DNA of 64,000 nt. It comes from Quillaja saponaria (Eukaryota > Streptophyta > Magnoliopsida > Fabales > Quillajaceae). The notes below the pieces were generated by a model that worked only from the letters and a program-made list of their open reading frames with translations, made no database searches and was not told where the DNA came from. The stretch is from assembly GCA_029379385.1 (NCBI GenBank), contig CM055605.1, positions 15,597,001-15,661,000 on the forward strand, written 5' to 3'. Positions 1 through 11,740 of the stretch are shown here, one piece after another (the stretch's first letter is position 1; the number at the start of each line of letters is the position of its first letter). The position numbers were made by a program, and so were the translations under genes.

Positions 1-80
1 AACCAGGGGAAAAAATAGTTACAAAAAATTTTTATGAAATGAAAATGAAAACTTCTAATGTGAATTGCAATGAATAGTAC
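1..80 (-). other. Start of presumed intron 1 of the left-edge gene
   Basis: It follows the AAG|GTACTA donor on the minus strand. The sequence is AT-rich, and in the exon frame it contains no conserved residues. The acceptor is outside the window. Confidence 0.35.
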
Positions 81-185
81 CTTTGATATATCATTGATGT
101 AATCGGTAGATGAAGAAAAATTTCTTCTCCAATTAATATCATCATTTTCATCGCATTCGTCTTCTTCAACTACTTCAGTGGCCAT
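81..185 (-). CDS. First coding exon of an unidentified gene (partial, runs off the left edge)
   Basis: Reading leftward from the ATG at 185-183 gives a 35-codon acidic N-terminus that begins MATEVVEEDECDEND, continues through an INWRRNFSSST stretch and ends NDISK at 81. The next bases on the minus strand are GTACTA, so the exon ends AAG|GTACTA, a good plant 5' splice site in phase 0. A TATA box and a short leader precede the ATG at normal spacing. The start is supported because an inverted copy at 2079 and a decayed copy at 9108 keep the same leader and start position. I do not recognise the protein: 35 residues with an acidic cluster and no motif are too few. The rest of the gene lies outside the window. 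It could also be a pseudogene, since only one exon is visible. Confidence 0.5.
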
Positions 186-672
186 CGATAACACACAAGA
201 AGATAGAGTTGTGTTGTGGCTTGGCGACCTCAGGCTTGCCACTTTATATAGATGATATGTGTTCTACCTACAACATGTCTCCATTGCTATTATTGGGTGA
301 TGAGTGTATTATTTTATATTTCATTAAGAAAACTATAGGTAAGAGTAATGCAATGTACATGGTTGGTTTAGCTTGGATAAAAGTGATATCGTTCAAGTTT
401 GGCAATTGTTAGATGCATGCATTACCCTAATCAAGCATTGGGTTTCCTAACTTCATATTTACCAGTTTTATATAAGGGGCACAAGCCTTCCAATATAACT
501 TCATTTATAGAGATATAAACAAATATAATTAATTTGTGAACTAATTGATAGGCAAGAAAAACATGTAAGAGGAGAATCAGTGAAAATATTAATTTCATGT
601 GTTAATATTGAAATCAATGATATGTATATTAATTTTATGGTTTTATATTTCAAAGACTTACTTTATATTTTC
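112..672. repeat. Left arm of inverted promoter plus exon duplication
   Basis: This segment is the near-identical reverse complement of 1591-2152 over about 560 bp, separated by about 920 bp. The outer ends of both arms lie inside the first coding exon and the inner ends lie upstream of the promoter. The two promoter copies therefore point away from each other. Confidence 0.85.
186..672 (-). promoter_or_regulatory. Promoter of the left-edge gene, left arm of an inverted duplication
   Basis: On the minus strand a TATA box CTATATAAAG lies at 251-242, about 57 bp upstream of the ATG at 185. A short leader rich in CAACAC and CTTCTTG follows. Further upstream is ATGCATGCAT at about 412-422, which contains the CATGCA core of the RY element bound by B3 factors of the ABI3/FUS3/LEC2 class (known motif; function here is inferred). 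The same roughly 490 bp recurs in reverse orientation at 1591-2078 with the TATA box, RY motif and leader preserved. The TSS is inferred near 215-220. Confidence 0.5.
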
Positions 673-689
673 TTTATGCATTGACAAAC

Positions 690-727
690 AAAAAAAAAGT
701 TTATATATATATATATATATATATATC
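690..727. repeat. A-run plus (TA)n microsatellite
   Basis: A run of A is followed by about 11 TA units. It sits exactly at the junction between the gene promoter arm and the L repeat fragment. Confidence 0.8.
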
Positions 728-1590
728 ATTGAGTAAAACTTGGTATGTTAAAACTTTTATGGTTAGGGATTATATGAATAAAAATTGAAAGTTTAGAGAA
801 AATAGGTATTGAAAGGTTATTTAGTTACTTAAATATAAGGAAGCTTGGAAAATGATAAAAGAATGAGAACATGATAGGTAGTAATAATTGAAAAAGGAAA
901 CACGGGAATTTAATTGTACTATGATGAAAAAAAATGGATAAAGCAAACTTTTGATGGATCTTATTAACTTAATGTTAAAAATATTAGTAATATAGGAATT
1001 AATGAGATCGTGTTGATTTTGTTGGGAAGTGTGTGTATATATATATATATACGCACACGTAGACAAGCAATGTGATAAAGTGCACTTAAGGTAATGGTTG
1101 ACAAGCCTAAAAGAACTAAGCGTGTGAGTCACTTAATTTCCCTTACTTTTTTTTAAAACTTAATTACATCTTTGTGGCATGGTTTTAAAATGTTTGGATT
1201 TGAGAATTTTTAAAAGGTAAAATACAAGTTGGTGGTGATGGAAATAATTGATATAGAATTGAGTGGTTAATGGAAAAGGGAAAATAGGGTTAGATTATAT
1301 AAGTTAGAGAAATCAGGTATTTTAGGTATACTATGGACTGTATTAAGTTAGGAATTAAGATAAAGTGTGGCTTTTGGTCCTGGAATGGTATCTGGAAAGT
1401 TTTGTAACTTGATTTGAAGTGTATTTATCATTAGAGATATTGAATTGTAGCTGGGTTTGTGCAGGATTTTAGGTGAGCTTTAGTCAGTCTTGTGGACTTT
1501 GACTGGGGTTTGGTTGTGGTTTGAATTAGCTTAATGCCTATGAATAGGAATTATTCCTAACATATTAATGGACAATTATGGAGCTTTATA
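728..1590 (+). mobile_element. Fragment of LTR-like family L (plus orientation)
   Basis: The sequence matches 46,755-47,640 closely along its whole length, ending at the shared words before GAGCTTTATA at 1581-1590. In the 46-49 kb copy the repeat then continues; here it is cut by the right promoter arm at 1591. It is noncoding, and the short reading frames inside are broken in the other copies. Confidence 0.75.
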
Positions 1591-2078
1591 GAAATATAAA
1601 GCAAGTCTTTGAAATATAAAACCATAAAATTAATATACATATAATTGATTTTAATATTAACACATGAAATCAATATTTTCAATGATTCTTCTCTTACATG
1701 TTTTTCTTGCCTATCAATTAGCTCACGAATTAATTATACTTGTTGATATCTCTATAAATGAAGTTACAATAAAAGACTTGTGTGCCCCTTATATAAAACT
1801 GGTAAATATGAAGTTAGGAAACCCAATGGTTGATTAGGGTAATGCATGCATCTAACAATTGCCACACTTGAACGATATCACTTTTATCTAAGCTAAACCA
1901 ACCAGGTACATTGTATTACTCTTACCTATAGTTTTCTTAATGAAATATAAAATCATACACTCATCACCCAATAATAGCAATGGAGACACGTTGTAGATAG
2001 AACATATATCATCTATATAAAGTGGCAAGCCTGAGGTCGTTAAGCCACAACACAACTCTGTCTTCTTGTGTGTTATTG
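1591..2078 (+). promoter_or_regulatory. Inverted duplicate promoter (right arm)
   Basis: This is a reverse-complement copy of 186-672. The TATA box CTATATAAAG at 2012-2021 is about 58 bp before the ATG at 2079, as in the left copy. The RY-type ATGCATGCAT (about 1842-1852) and the CAACACAACTC leader are retained. It is embedded in L repeat sequence, with matching L on both sides (to 1590, then from 2153). Whether it still drives transcription is unknown. Confidence 0.55.
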
Positions 2079-2159
2079 ATGGCCACTAAAGTAGTTGAAG
2101 AAGACGAATGTGATGAAAATGATGATATTAATTGGAGAAGAAATTTTTTCATAATTTAA
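2079..2159 (+). pseudogene. Captured truncated first exon of the left-edge gene
   Basis: The ATG at 2079 opens a 26-codon frame starting MATKVVEEDECDENDD and continuing to INWRRNF. Homology to the left-edge exon then stops and the frame runs into L repeat sequence, ending at TAA 2157-2159. It differs from the left copy by E4K and silent changes, which argues for a fairly recent copy. No splice donor remains because the duplication ends about 12 codons before the exon end. It could make a short chimeric peptide, or antisense RNA to the left copy if transcription read through the spacer. Confidence 0.6.
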
Positions 2160-2935
2160 TTCCCGAATATGAAGTTTTTATAAGTTTTGGAGTCTGGAAA
2201 TTTTCCTGATAAGTAATTTTCCTGAATATTTTGCCCTATTTTTGTTTATGTAAAGAATCGAATGAATTCAATGCTGATTTTAGGCAAAGTTTCTAAATAA
2301 TAAAGGTAGTTAACATCCTATAGATAATGTTTAGACTGGGTTTTATTAAATTTGATTAAGTATGTAAGTGAAAATAAACATATATCCAAGGGTTGTAAAA
2401 ATGCCAAAAAGGAGTAAACTTTAAATAATTAACTTTATTAGTATATATATATATATATATCCAAATAATACATATCATACCTATCTAGAAAAATATATTT
2501 GTCTCTTAATAATTTCAACAAATGGAATTGGATTTCTTTTTTCCTGGATAAAGTTATGTTCAAATAACTAAGGTAAGCTCAGAGCTGCCAAAATCCTGTG
2601 TTTTGCAGAATTTGATGCAACTTCACAGAATAAATAATATTGATATATAAATCTAAATTTTTTTAATGATATACCATTATAAAGCTACATGTGTCTAGTA
2701 TTTTATAAATTTTATGAAACTGGATTTGGAATTTCCTAGAGAAAGATATGACCATTAGAGTGAACAGTGGTTCAAACCCCAAGTTTGGACAGTTTTAATT
2801 TTTCTAACTCACTAGTATTTTCTATCTTTTCTAATAGTTTCCTTCTACCCTATAACATGTCAAGACATCTAAAATGTCTCTTCATTATCAACCTTGCCAT
2901 ACAAATTACAATTCATAATACTTGATATGTAAATG
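2153..2935 (+). mobile_element. LTR-like family L, continuation (plus orientation)
   Basis: It resumes the L repeat at the position equal to about 47,815 and matches the reverse complement of 22,510-22,960. It holds a (TA)n run at 2441-2460. It is interrupted at 2936 by an L copy in the opposite orientation and resumes near 5,195. No coding potential is visible. Confidence 0.7.
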
Positions 2936-5190
2936 TGTCATACCCCAACGGAGGCATGACTGGCCGGAGAGTTGGATAACCAAACCTCCGTAACCCTAAA
3001 TTCAAACCAAAGTAACCACCATAACTCTTGACCCAACTAAAGAATAAAAGTCCACTGTAAAAGTTTGTTTTTTTGAAAAAAAAATAGTAACTTACTGAAA
3101 ATTTATATAACATGCCACAAAATACAACGTATGTGCTCCTAATTCCACACAACGACACGATGACAAATATTGAGACTATTACATCATACAAAATTAGACA
3201 TTCCACCATTATAGTGTGACTACAAACGTTAATCCTTGACTGCAAGTATGAGATCCTGCAAATACCTTGCTGTACTCAATTGTCAAGTCACCAGCTTAGC
3301 AACGTCATGTACCGAACTCCTATTACAAAAAAAATTTCACAAGAGAGGGGGTGAGTCCTATGAACTCCGTGAGTGAAAAATCGTACTCAAAGAGTACTAG
3401 CATCACACCACACAAATATATAACATATATATTAACATTGTTCATATCGTAACTCACGTTACACGTTTGCATTGTAATCATCATAAAGTCACAATTTACA
3501 TGATCCACACTCTCACAAATTAATAAGAGAAATAATATCAAACAAAGCAACCAAAGGGCCAACGAGTGACCCAGCCCCGCACAACATTATCACCCCCTAC
3601 CGGGCATTTACGCGCCTGCACAACAAATTGATCTCCGTACACAATCCATCCCATCGGGGCTGATCACTCAATTTTATAAAAATATTTTCCAAATCAGAAT
3701 TTTCTTATGATTTTAAATCATAACATCCTAGGTGCACCACAATTTTCATGTGTTGGCCCTTATCAACCACGGACAATTTCAAACAAGAATGATTGAACTA
3801 ACTCACTGAAATATTGCACTAGCACATTTATTTAAATACATATACAATTACACACAATAATCTAGCCCCTGAAGACAACAATTAACCACTCACCAGTAAT
3901 CGATTCCCTTCATCACTCACACTTGCGTTCACACATCTCATCAGGTCCACATTAGAATCCGGAACTGAAATTCATATACCCAAATAATATTTGGTTCATA
4001 AACGTTATTGTTATAATATTTTAGTTACTAAGCTTATATCTCATCCTGCATAGGTTTCTTTATGAAAGTTTTCCATTAAGCTATTACATGCCAATTAATA
4101 TGAATTGGACTTTACGTGATAGGATTAATAATGATGAGACACTTTAAATGTCTTGACAAAGCATAGGGTAGGAGGAACCATTAGAAAAGATAGAAAGTAC
4201 TTAGTGAGTTGGAAATGTTGAAACTGTCCAAACTTGGGATTTGGATCAGTGTCCACTTTAATGGTCATATCTTTCTCTAGTAAATTTCAAATCCAGTTTC
4301 GTAAAATTTATAAAATACCATATACATGTAGCTTTATAATGGTATATCATTTGTAACTTTTGGGTTTGTATATCAATACAGTTTTTTCTTTGAAGTTGCA
4401 TCAAATTCTACAAAATGGAGGATTTTGACAGCTTTGACCTTGCCTTAGTTAATTGAACATAACTTCCTCTAGGAAAAATGAAATTTGATTCCATTTAATG
4501 GGTTTATTAATACACAAGTATATATATTTTTATTATTTAGAAACTTTTCCTAAAATCTGTCATGAATCCACTCAATTTCTTACATGAACCAAAAACAAGG
4601 CACTACGAATCCTGCTTGACCTAGTCGGAGTCTAACACCTATAACTCACAACATATTTGGAACCAAGCTACGAAATTTTGTAGACAACATCCCAAGATCC
4701 TAAGCTGCACTTTCTATTTTAACCCTTAATTTTATTTAGCTCCAAAGCACCCAAAACCCAGGATTTCTTTGATCCCCAAATTTGCCCTTGCACCCCCTTC
4801 AAAACCCACTTAACTCTCATTTTCCACCACTTTCAAGCTCCAATTCATACTCCTCACTTCAACACTAATTCACTAACATTACTCCTAATCCAATTAAATT
4901 CAAGATTGTATTAGTGATTTAGAATCAATCAAGAACTTAAATTTCACTGTCCAAAAACAATCCAACCAATTCTAATTCTTTAAGATACAATTATTTTCTA
5001 GTAGACATTTTATCAAATATCTTGAATGCAAGATTTACTCTAGTTTATATGTATGTGCATATATATATTTATATATATATAATTAACTCTCTTTCCCATC
5101 TCACACTTAATTAAAATTTACAAGAGACAAATTTAATATTAAAGTTAAATTGTGTGGTGCATGTTTAAACTTGAGTTATATGTAGACATA
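2936..5190 (-). mobile_element. LTR-like family L copy nested in another L copy (minus orientation)
   Basis: It begins sharply with TGTCATACCCC at 2936, the reverse complement of the GGGTATGACA ends seen at 6401 and 34,567. It parallels 9,423-11,500 for about 1.9 kb, including the conserved GGTGCACC word near 3730 and the hairpin box near 3355. Its right end is less clear, about 5,170-5,195, where the host L sequence resumes. About 36 bp of host L seems lost at the junction, judged from the intact order near 22,480-22,525. Confidence 0.6.
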
Positions 5191-6401
5191 TATATACCAA
5201 ATGTTGATTTTATAAATTGGAAAATGTACTTGTAGCTTCGGAAAGTGTGGTTAAATCAACAACGAATGTGAATGCAATCGTAAGTGATGAATGAGATCGG
5301 TTAAAGGTGGGTGGTTAATTGTTTGTCTTTAAGGATTGGATTATTAGGTGTAATTGTATGTGTATTTAAATAAATGTGCAAATGCAATGTTTCAATGAGT
5401 TATTTGAATCATACTTGTTTGAAATTATTTGTGATTAATAAGGGCTAACAAATTGAAATTTTTCTGAGAAATGATTTTTATTTATGAAACTGAGATCCAG
5501 GTGCACCTAGGATATGTTGATTTGAAATTCTAAGATATTTTGATTCTGATAAATGTTTTAAAAGTTTGAGTGCTCAGTCCCGATGGGATGAATTATGTAT
5601 AGAGATTAATCTGTTGTGCTGGCGCCTAAATGCCAGGTGGCAGGTGATATTGTTGTACGGGCTAAGTTACTCGTTGGCCTTTGTTTGCTTTGTATGTTAT
5701 GATTGCTTTGATTTATTTGTGATCTTATGAATCATGTAAGTTGTGAATTTATAATGAATAACAATATGTATGTGTATTTTGAATTAAAACATGAACATTG
5801 TTACATGATGTTATTTTATATATTATATTACTTGTGTTGAGTGATGTTTAGTACCCCTTTAGTACTATTTTCCACTCACTGGGTCCATAAGACTCACCCT
5901 TTTTCTGTGGTATTGTTTTTAGTAACAGGATTTGAGGATGACTATTACCTATAATGAACCTTGCCGAGTGTTTGATGGCAATGTAACTCTTGGAAATTCA
6001 ATCTTGAAGTCAAAGAGTGAAAATTTGCTGTCACACTAGAGTTGTGGGGTGTCTGGTCTTATAATGTGTAATAGTTTAATTAATTGTTATTGTGACAAGA
6101 AACGTAATGGAGCTCCTTGTTGTTTTTGTTATTGTTACTCTGGTTATTGTATAAAAACAGGATTATGCATTTCTATTTTAGGCATGTTCCATATTACGAG
6201 TAATCTCTGCAGAAATTTTTAGTAAATTGTTATTTATTTTAGTAAACTAACTTTTACAACTAACTTTTGTTTTATAAATCTTTACTTTTCATCATTAGTT
6301 TGGTTAAGAGTCATAGTTGCCTTTCTTGTTTTAGAGTACGGGTTATGGAGAGTTGGCAATCCATTCCTCCGACCAGTCATGCCTCCGTGAAGGGTATGAC
6401 A
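5191..6401 (+). mobile_element. LTR-like family L, 3' part ending GGGTATGACA (plus orientation)
   Basis: This is the reverse complement of about 21,362-22,490. It contains the hairpin box near 5,875-5,900 followed by AGTAACAGG, and ends CCGTGAAGGGTATGACA at 6401. The last bases are the CA end expected of an LTR. No PBS, gag or pol follows it. Confidence 0.65.
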
Positions 6402-6490
6402 ACTACTCTCATACTCTCACCCACCCACCCTTTCCACTCTCCTACTCTCCACTCTCCCACTCTCCCACTCTCCCACTCTCTCCCACACTT
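6402..6490 (+). repeat. 8-bp tandem repeat (CCACTCTC)n
   Basis: About six to seven imperfect copies of an 8-bp unit lie directly after the L end. The reverse complement array, units of GGGAGAGT, is at 21,266-21,345 in the matching inverted arm. Confidence 0.85.
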
Positions 6491-7445
6491 CTAAAATATA
6501 TAATTTATTTTTTTCATCAAATTAAATACAGGTAAGATATATACAAGTATGTGCTTGTAGATAACTAGTATATATATATATGTTACATTGAATTTGAATA
6601 TTAAATACAAAATTAAAAAATGTAATCTCTTTGAATTTAAAAAATAAATTCAAACACTTTAAAAAATAATCTATTTTTTCATTTATAGGTTGAAATATGT
6701 GAAATGAAAAATGGTAATATTTTATTATTAGTATAAGTCTTTATTCTTTTATTAATTAATATAACACAATATATTTAAGTTTTTTAACTTTATTTATTTT
6801 TTAACTAGTTAAAGTGGTAAAAATATGTTTAAATTTAAAGTCTATTTATTTGAAGAGAAAATACTAAAATTCAGACTTATTTTTCTAGTAAAGTTATGTC
6901 ATAGGTTGTTTTTAGAATATCACTAATAAATTTAATTTATTTATTTCAAGTATTTTTTTTATTAGGGATAATTTAGTAGAAATAAAAAAAAGAAAAATTG
7001 AGGCTGTTATTAGGAAAATAAAATTTAAAAAATATAGGATGATATAAAAAAAGTAAGTATTATAACTCATTTGAAAGTGAAAAGTAAAATAAGAATTTTT
7101 GTTACTTTAGAGATATAAACATGATTTTTTAGTATTTTACCAAAATTATTTTGTAACATCATAAACTTTTCTATCCATCAAAGAGAGGGGATTATCGATT
7201 TCTCCAAGTATTGAACTTGTGTTATTTCACAAAAACGCAAGGGAAGGGGTGTAATTTACTCGAAACTAACTGTGAAGCTAACTAAAATAGAATTTTGATT
7301 AAAAACACAATATTACCGATGTAAGTTTGTTGGTGAAATTAGTCGGGAAAAATGTGTGGGCAAAAAGATGAATTGATCGGTCATTACCGGCCTGCCAAGT
7401 CGGTGTTACCAACTGCTGATCCAATGTATTAGAACCAAAAATTCA
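6491..7445 (-). repeat. Unclassified dispersed repeat A (minus orientation)
   Basis: It matches the reverse complement of 20,285-21,265 end to end. One end reads GGTTCTAATACATTGGATCA on the minus strand near 7,445. Shorter copies lie at 49,425-49,765 and 52,585-52,985, and diverged relatives at 35,545-35,880 and 53,530-53,850 inside family D. It is noncoding, with no terminal inverted repeats that I can see. Confidence 0.7.
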
Positions 7446-8974
7446 TATGTCATGTTTATAAAAGGAGCTCACAAAAAATTCATATAAAAGGAACTCCAAG
7501 TTACATTCAACTAATTACTAACAACAACAATATACCAAAAGGAGCTCTGCACCGCTTTATAACACAACAACGAATGAACTGAACTATAACACAATACGAA
7601 ATCAGACACCCAACCCTAAAGTAATTGCAAATTTTCATCTTATGGTTTCAAGTCTGCGATCTCAAATGCATATCTTGCCGTCATACAATTAGCAAGCCAA
7701 GTATCAATTATTGATGCTCACAGAGATCTTGTTACTAAAAAATAATTAACAAGAGAGTGGTGAGTCCCACAGACTCAGTGAGTGGAAAAACGTGCCCAAA
7801 GAGTGCTAGCTTCACTCTACACATATATATAATACATAGTCAATTAATATCAACATATCATGAATTTCAAAATAACTAAGGGTTACACGTATGCAAATAT
7901 GGAAAACATCAACTTAACAAACACAGTTCAAGTAATACACTATACAATCAAATCAAGACAATCAAAATACTCAAAACACACAAAGGGCCAAATAGAGTAA
8001 CTCAGTACCTGCAGACTAAACAAAAATTCTCTCCTTTGGGCAATTTTTGTACCCACACACCAAACACAAATATATACAAAATTACTGAAATCTTCATAGC
8101 TCCTCACAAATCCATTCTCGAGACTGAGTTACTTGAATATTTTTAATTATTGTCAAATAATCAAATAAAAATATCGTAGGTGCACCTTGATTCTATTGTA
8201 GAAGTAAAAACACTTTCATTGGCCCTTATCAAACACAAACAAAGTCACAAGTCAAGCACAATTCAAATAACTTAATGAAACACTACACATGCTTATGATT
8301 ATATATAAATATATCAATTGAAATATACTTAACAAATTCACATGTTAATCTAGCAACTAAAAGGTAGCATTTATGCACTCATCATTTACTAATTTTGCTC
8401 GTCACTTCCTCTTATAGTCACACACGTTGTTGGCTAAACAACACTTTTCAATGTATAAATACTAAGTATTACTAAGTTTGTCAATTTTATAGGTTAACTA
8501 TTTAATTATGAAAATCTATAAATACTAAGTTTCATTCATTTATTTAAAGTTAATCCCTCTTAGACATTTCCATAACCACCTTGGAGATATGTTTGATTTC
8601 AATTTACATACTTAACCAAATTCAACAAAACAAAGTCTAAACATTATTTTTTAAGAAATTAGCTATCTTTCTTATTTAGAAACTTCTTCTAAAAGTAGTT
8701 TTGAACCTACTCAAATCCTCACATGAACAAAACAGGGCACTCACACAATTTCTAGTTGCCAATCTCGGATTCCAATTCTTATAGAATTCTTATACTTGGG
8801 AATTAAATTATGAAACTTTCCAATATAGTTTATCAAGATGTTAGGAACAATTCATTTGCATCACTCCACTCTAAATCATCTTTTAAGACCCTCTAAACCT
8901 AATGATACTAAAACTGGTTCAATAAGGACTCGAAAATCACAATCATGACTTCTAACACCTCATTGACAAACAAG

Positions 8975-8975
<1 letters not shown>
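7446..8975 (-). mobile_element. LTR-like family L fragment lacking its TGTCA end (minus orientation)
   Basis: It is the reverse complement of about 47,640-49,140. The hairpin box is at 7,761-7,780 (GGTGAGTCC, CAC, AGACTCAGTG). The terminal 250 bp carrying TGTCATACCCC is missing and repeat A abuts directly instead. Confidence 0.65.

Positions 8976-9027
<52 letters not shown>
8976..9027. repeat. (TA)n microsatellite
   Basis: About 24 uninterrupted TA units lie at the junction between L sequence and the third promoter/exon relic. Confidence 0.9.
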
Positions 9028-9028
<1 letters not shown>

Positions 9029-9175
9029 ATTTGATGGGTTGATGAAGAACAATTTCTGCTTCAATTAATAGCATCAACTTCATCTTCTTCAACTACTTTA
9101 GTGGCCACAGATCACACACGAGAAGATAGAGTTGTTGTGCCTTAGCAATGCAACCTCAGACTTTATTTTTGATTA
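9028..9175 (-). pseudogene. Decayed third copy of the promoter-proximal first exon
   Basis: The minus-strand sequence repeats the leader and first exon of the left-edge gene, but the ATG is GTG (9108-9106), three codons are missing, and the conserved Trp codon is TGA at 9063-9061. Homology on the leader side ends near 9,165, before the TATA box. This shows that the exon fragment has been copied more than once in this region, each time next to L sequence and TA runs. Confidence 0.6.
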
Positions 9176-9422
9176 GTTCACTAAACAAGTGAAACTCAAT
9201 CTTAGTAAAGCTCATCCGCTAAACTCGTGAGTCCAACTTTTTAAATATATAATATAAATAAATATATACTATCTAATTTAATATTTAATTATGATGATAA
9301 TTTCTTAGCAGAATTAGCATATATATATATATATATATAAATTCGTGATAAATATTTAAATGAAAATAATATAAGAATAAGCTTACTGACAATCCACTTG
9401 GTCAGAATAAAAAGAAGAAAAG
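9176..9422. other. AT-rich stretch with no identified feature
   Basis: It holds a short (TA)n run at 9,319-9,338. I see no other copy of it in the window and no plausible reading frame. Confidence 0.4.
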
Positions 9423-11740
9423 TGTCACACCCCTCACAGAGACATGACTGGCCAGAGGATTGGGTAACCAACCCATCGTAACCCTTCCTTCAAAACAAAG
9501 TAACAAACTTGACTCATGACCCAACTAAAGAATAAAAGTAGCTTTTCTAAAACCAAACATCACTATAAAAGTTTTTTTCTTATAATAATTAACAAGTTAC
9601 TAAAAAATTTTGGCAGAGGTTCCCAACAAAATGGAACATGTCTCAAAATACAAACACCTATGTTCCTAATTTCACACAATACTAACACAAGGACAACAAG
9701 GAGCTCTGTTCTGTCCACATTTTAATCAAGAAGAGTAACTAAACTTTTACATATACAAAAATTTGACACCTCACAGTTCTAGTGTGATTGCAAACTTTGA
9801 TCATTGACTTCAAGTCTGAGATCCTGTAAATACTTTGCCGTACTCAATCGGTAAGTCAGAAGCTCGGCAATGACATGTACCGAACTCCTGTTATAAAAAA
9901 AATTCACAAGAAAGGGGTGAGTTCTATGGACTCTATGAGTGAAAAATCATACCCAAAAGGTACTAGAATTACACCACACAAGTGTATAACATATATAGTA
10001 GCATCATGTAACATTGTTCATAACTTAATTCACATTACACGTGTACATTATAATCGTCATAAATTCACAATTTACATGAAACACAGGATTACAAATTAAT
10101 CAGAGTAAGAATATCAAACAAAGCAACCAAAGGGCCAACGAGTGACTCTGCCCTGCACAATATTATCATCTCCTACCAGGCATTTACGTGCCCCCACAAT
10201 AAATTGATCTCCATATACAATCTATTTAACCAAGGCTGAGCACTCAATTAATTAAAAAAAACATTTATCAACATCATAATTTCTTATGATTTAAATCAAA
10301 ATATCTTAGGTGCACCTGGATCTTAATTTCGGAATAAAAATAATTTCTCATAAAAACTTTCATGTGTTGGCTCTTATCAATCACATACAATTTCAAACAA
10401 GAATAATTCAACTAACTCACTAAAATATTGCACTGGCACATTTATTTAAATACACATACAATAGAGCATAATAATCTTGCCCCTAAAGGTATCAATTAAC
10501 CACTTACCTGTAACCGATCCCATTTGTCACTTACACTTGCGTCTACGCATCTCATCAGGTCCACAATAGAATCCATAACTAAAATTCATATTCCCAAATA
10601 ATATTTAATTCATAAATGTTATTGTTATAATATTCTAGTTACTAAGCTTATATATCAACCTGTATAGGTTTCTTTATGAAAGTTTTCCATTAAGCTATTA
10701 CATGTCCATTAATATGAATTGGACTTTATGTGATAGGGTTAATAATGAAGAGACATTTTAAATGTCTTGAAAATGCATAAGGTAGAAGTAACAATTAGAA
10801 AAGATAGAAATCACTTAGTAAGTTAGAGGTGTTGAAACTGTCTAAACTTGGGATTTGGACCAGTGTCCACTTTAACGATCATATGTTTCTCTAGAAAATT
10901 CTGAATCCAGTTTCATAAAATTTATAAAATACTAGACACATGTAGATTTATAATAGTATATCATTTGTAATTTTTAGATTTTTATATCTATACAGTTTAT
11001 TCTTTGAATTTGCATCAAATTCTGCAAAATGCAGGATTTTGACAACTCTAACATAACCTTAGTTAATTGAACATAACTTTCTCTAGGAAAAACGAAATCC
11101 AATTCCATTTGTTAGGTTTGTTAATAAAAAGGTATATCTATATTTTTTATTTAGAAACTTTTCCTAAAATTGGTTTTGAACCCACTCAATTCCTTACATG
11201 GCACTAAAAATCCTGTGCGAACTAGCCAGAATCCAAGAGCTCTAACTCACAACATACTTGGAAGCAAGCTATGAAATTTTGTAGAAAACATGTCAATATC
11301 ATAAGCTACATTTTATCTTTTGAACCCTTAATTTAATTCTACCCTGAAGACACTTGAAATACCGAATTTCTATTACTCATGAAATCTACCCCCTGCACTC
11401 CTTCAGAACCACTTAACTGTCATTTTCCACAATTTATTCCCAACTAACCCTCCTTTGATCACATCCACTACTAACTTTCATTCACTCCTTAACTCAATAC
11501 ATCCACCAACCCTTTGCTCTTGCTATGAACTTTTATTTAAATTTTTAAAGCAATTAGCCATCAAGAGTTAAATTTACCAAGTTTTAATTAAAAAGTTCTA
11601 CTCAATCAAATATCCTAAATTACAAAGAGATAACCCAACCTATAATCTAATTAAGCACCACACTTCTACTACTTCACTTCTTAATTTACCCTCCTAACTT
11701 CTTTATATCCAAACTGTTAATCTAATGTTTAACTATCACG
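9423..11740 (-). mobile_element. LTR-like family L copy (minus orientation)
   Basis: It starts TGTCACACCCCTCAC at 9423 and follows the same order as 2,936-4,900: hairpin box near 9,915-9,945, GGTGCACCTGGATC near 10,310, CATCTCATCAGGTCC near 10,548. After about 11,480 the match to other copies becomes weak. The far end is not defined. Confidence 0.6.

Noticed and set aside
821..1132. Minus-strand frame of 103 codons, with a relative at 46,948-47,178
   Set aside because: It is inside the L repeat, crosses a TA microsatellite, and its length differs between copies.
9289..9471. Short frame covering the start of an L copy
   Set aside because: It crosses a (TA)n run and the L border; chance opening.
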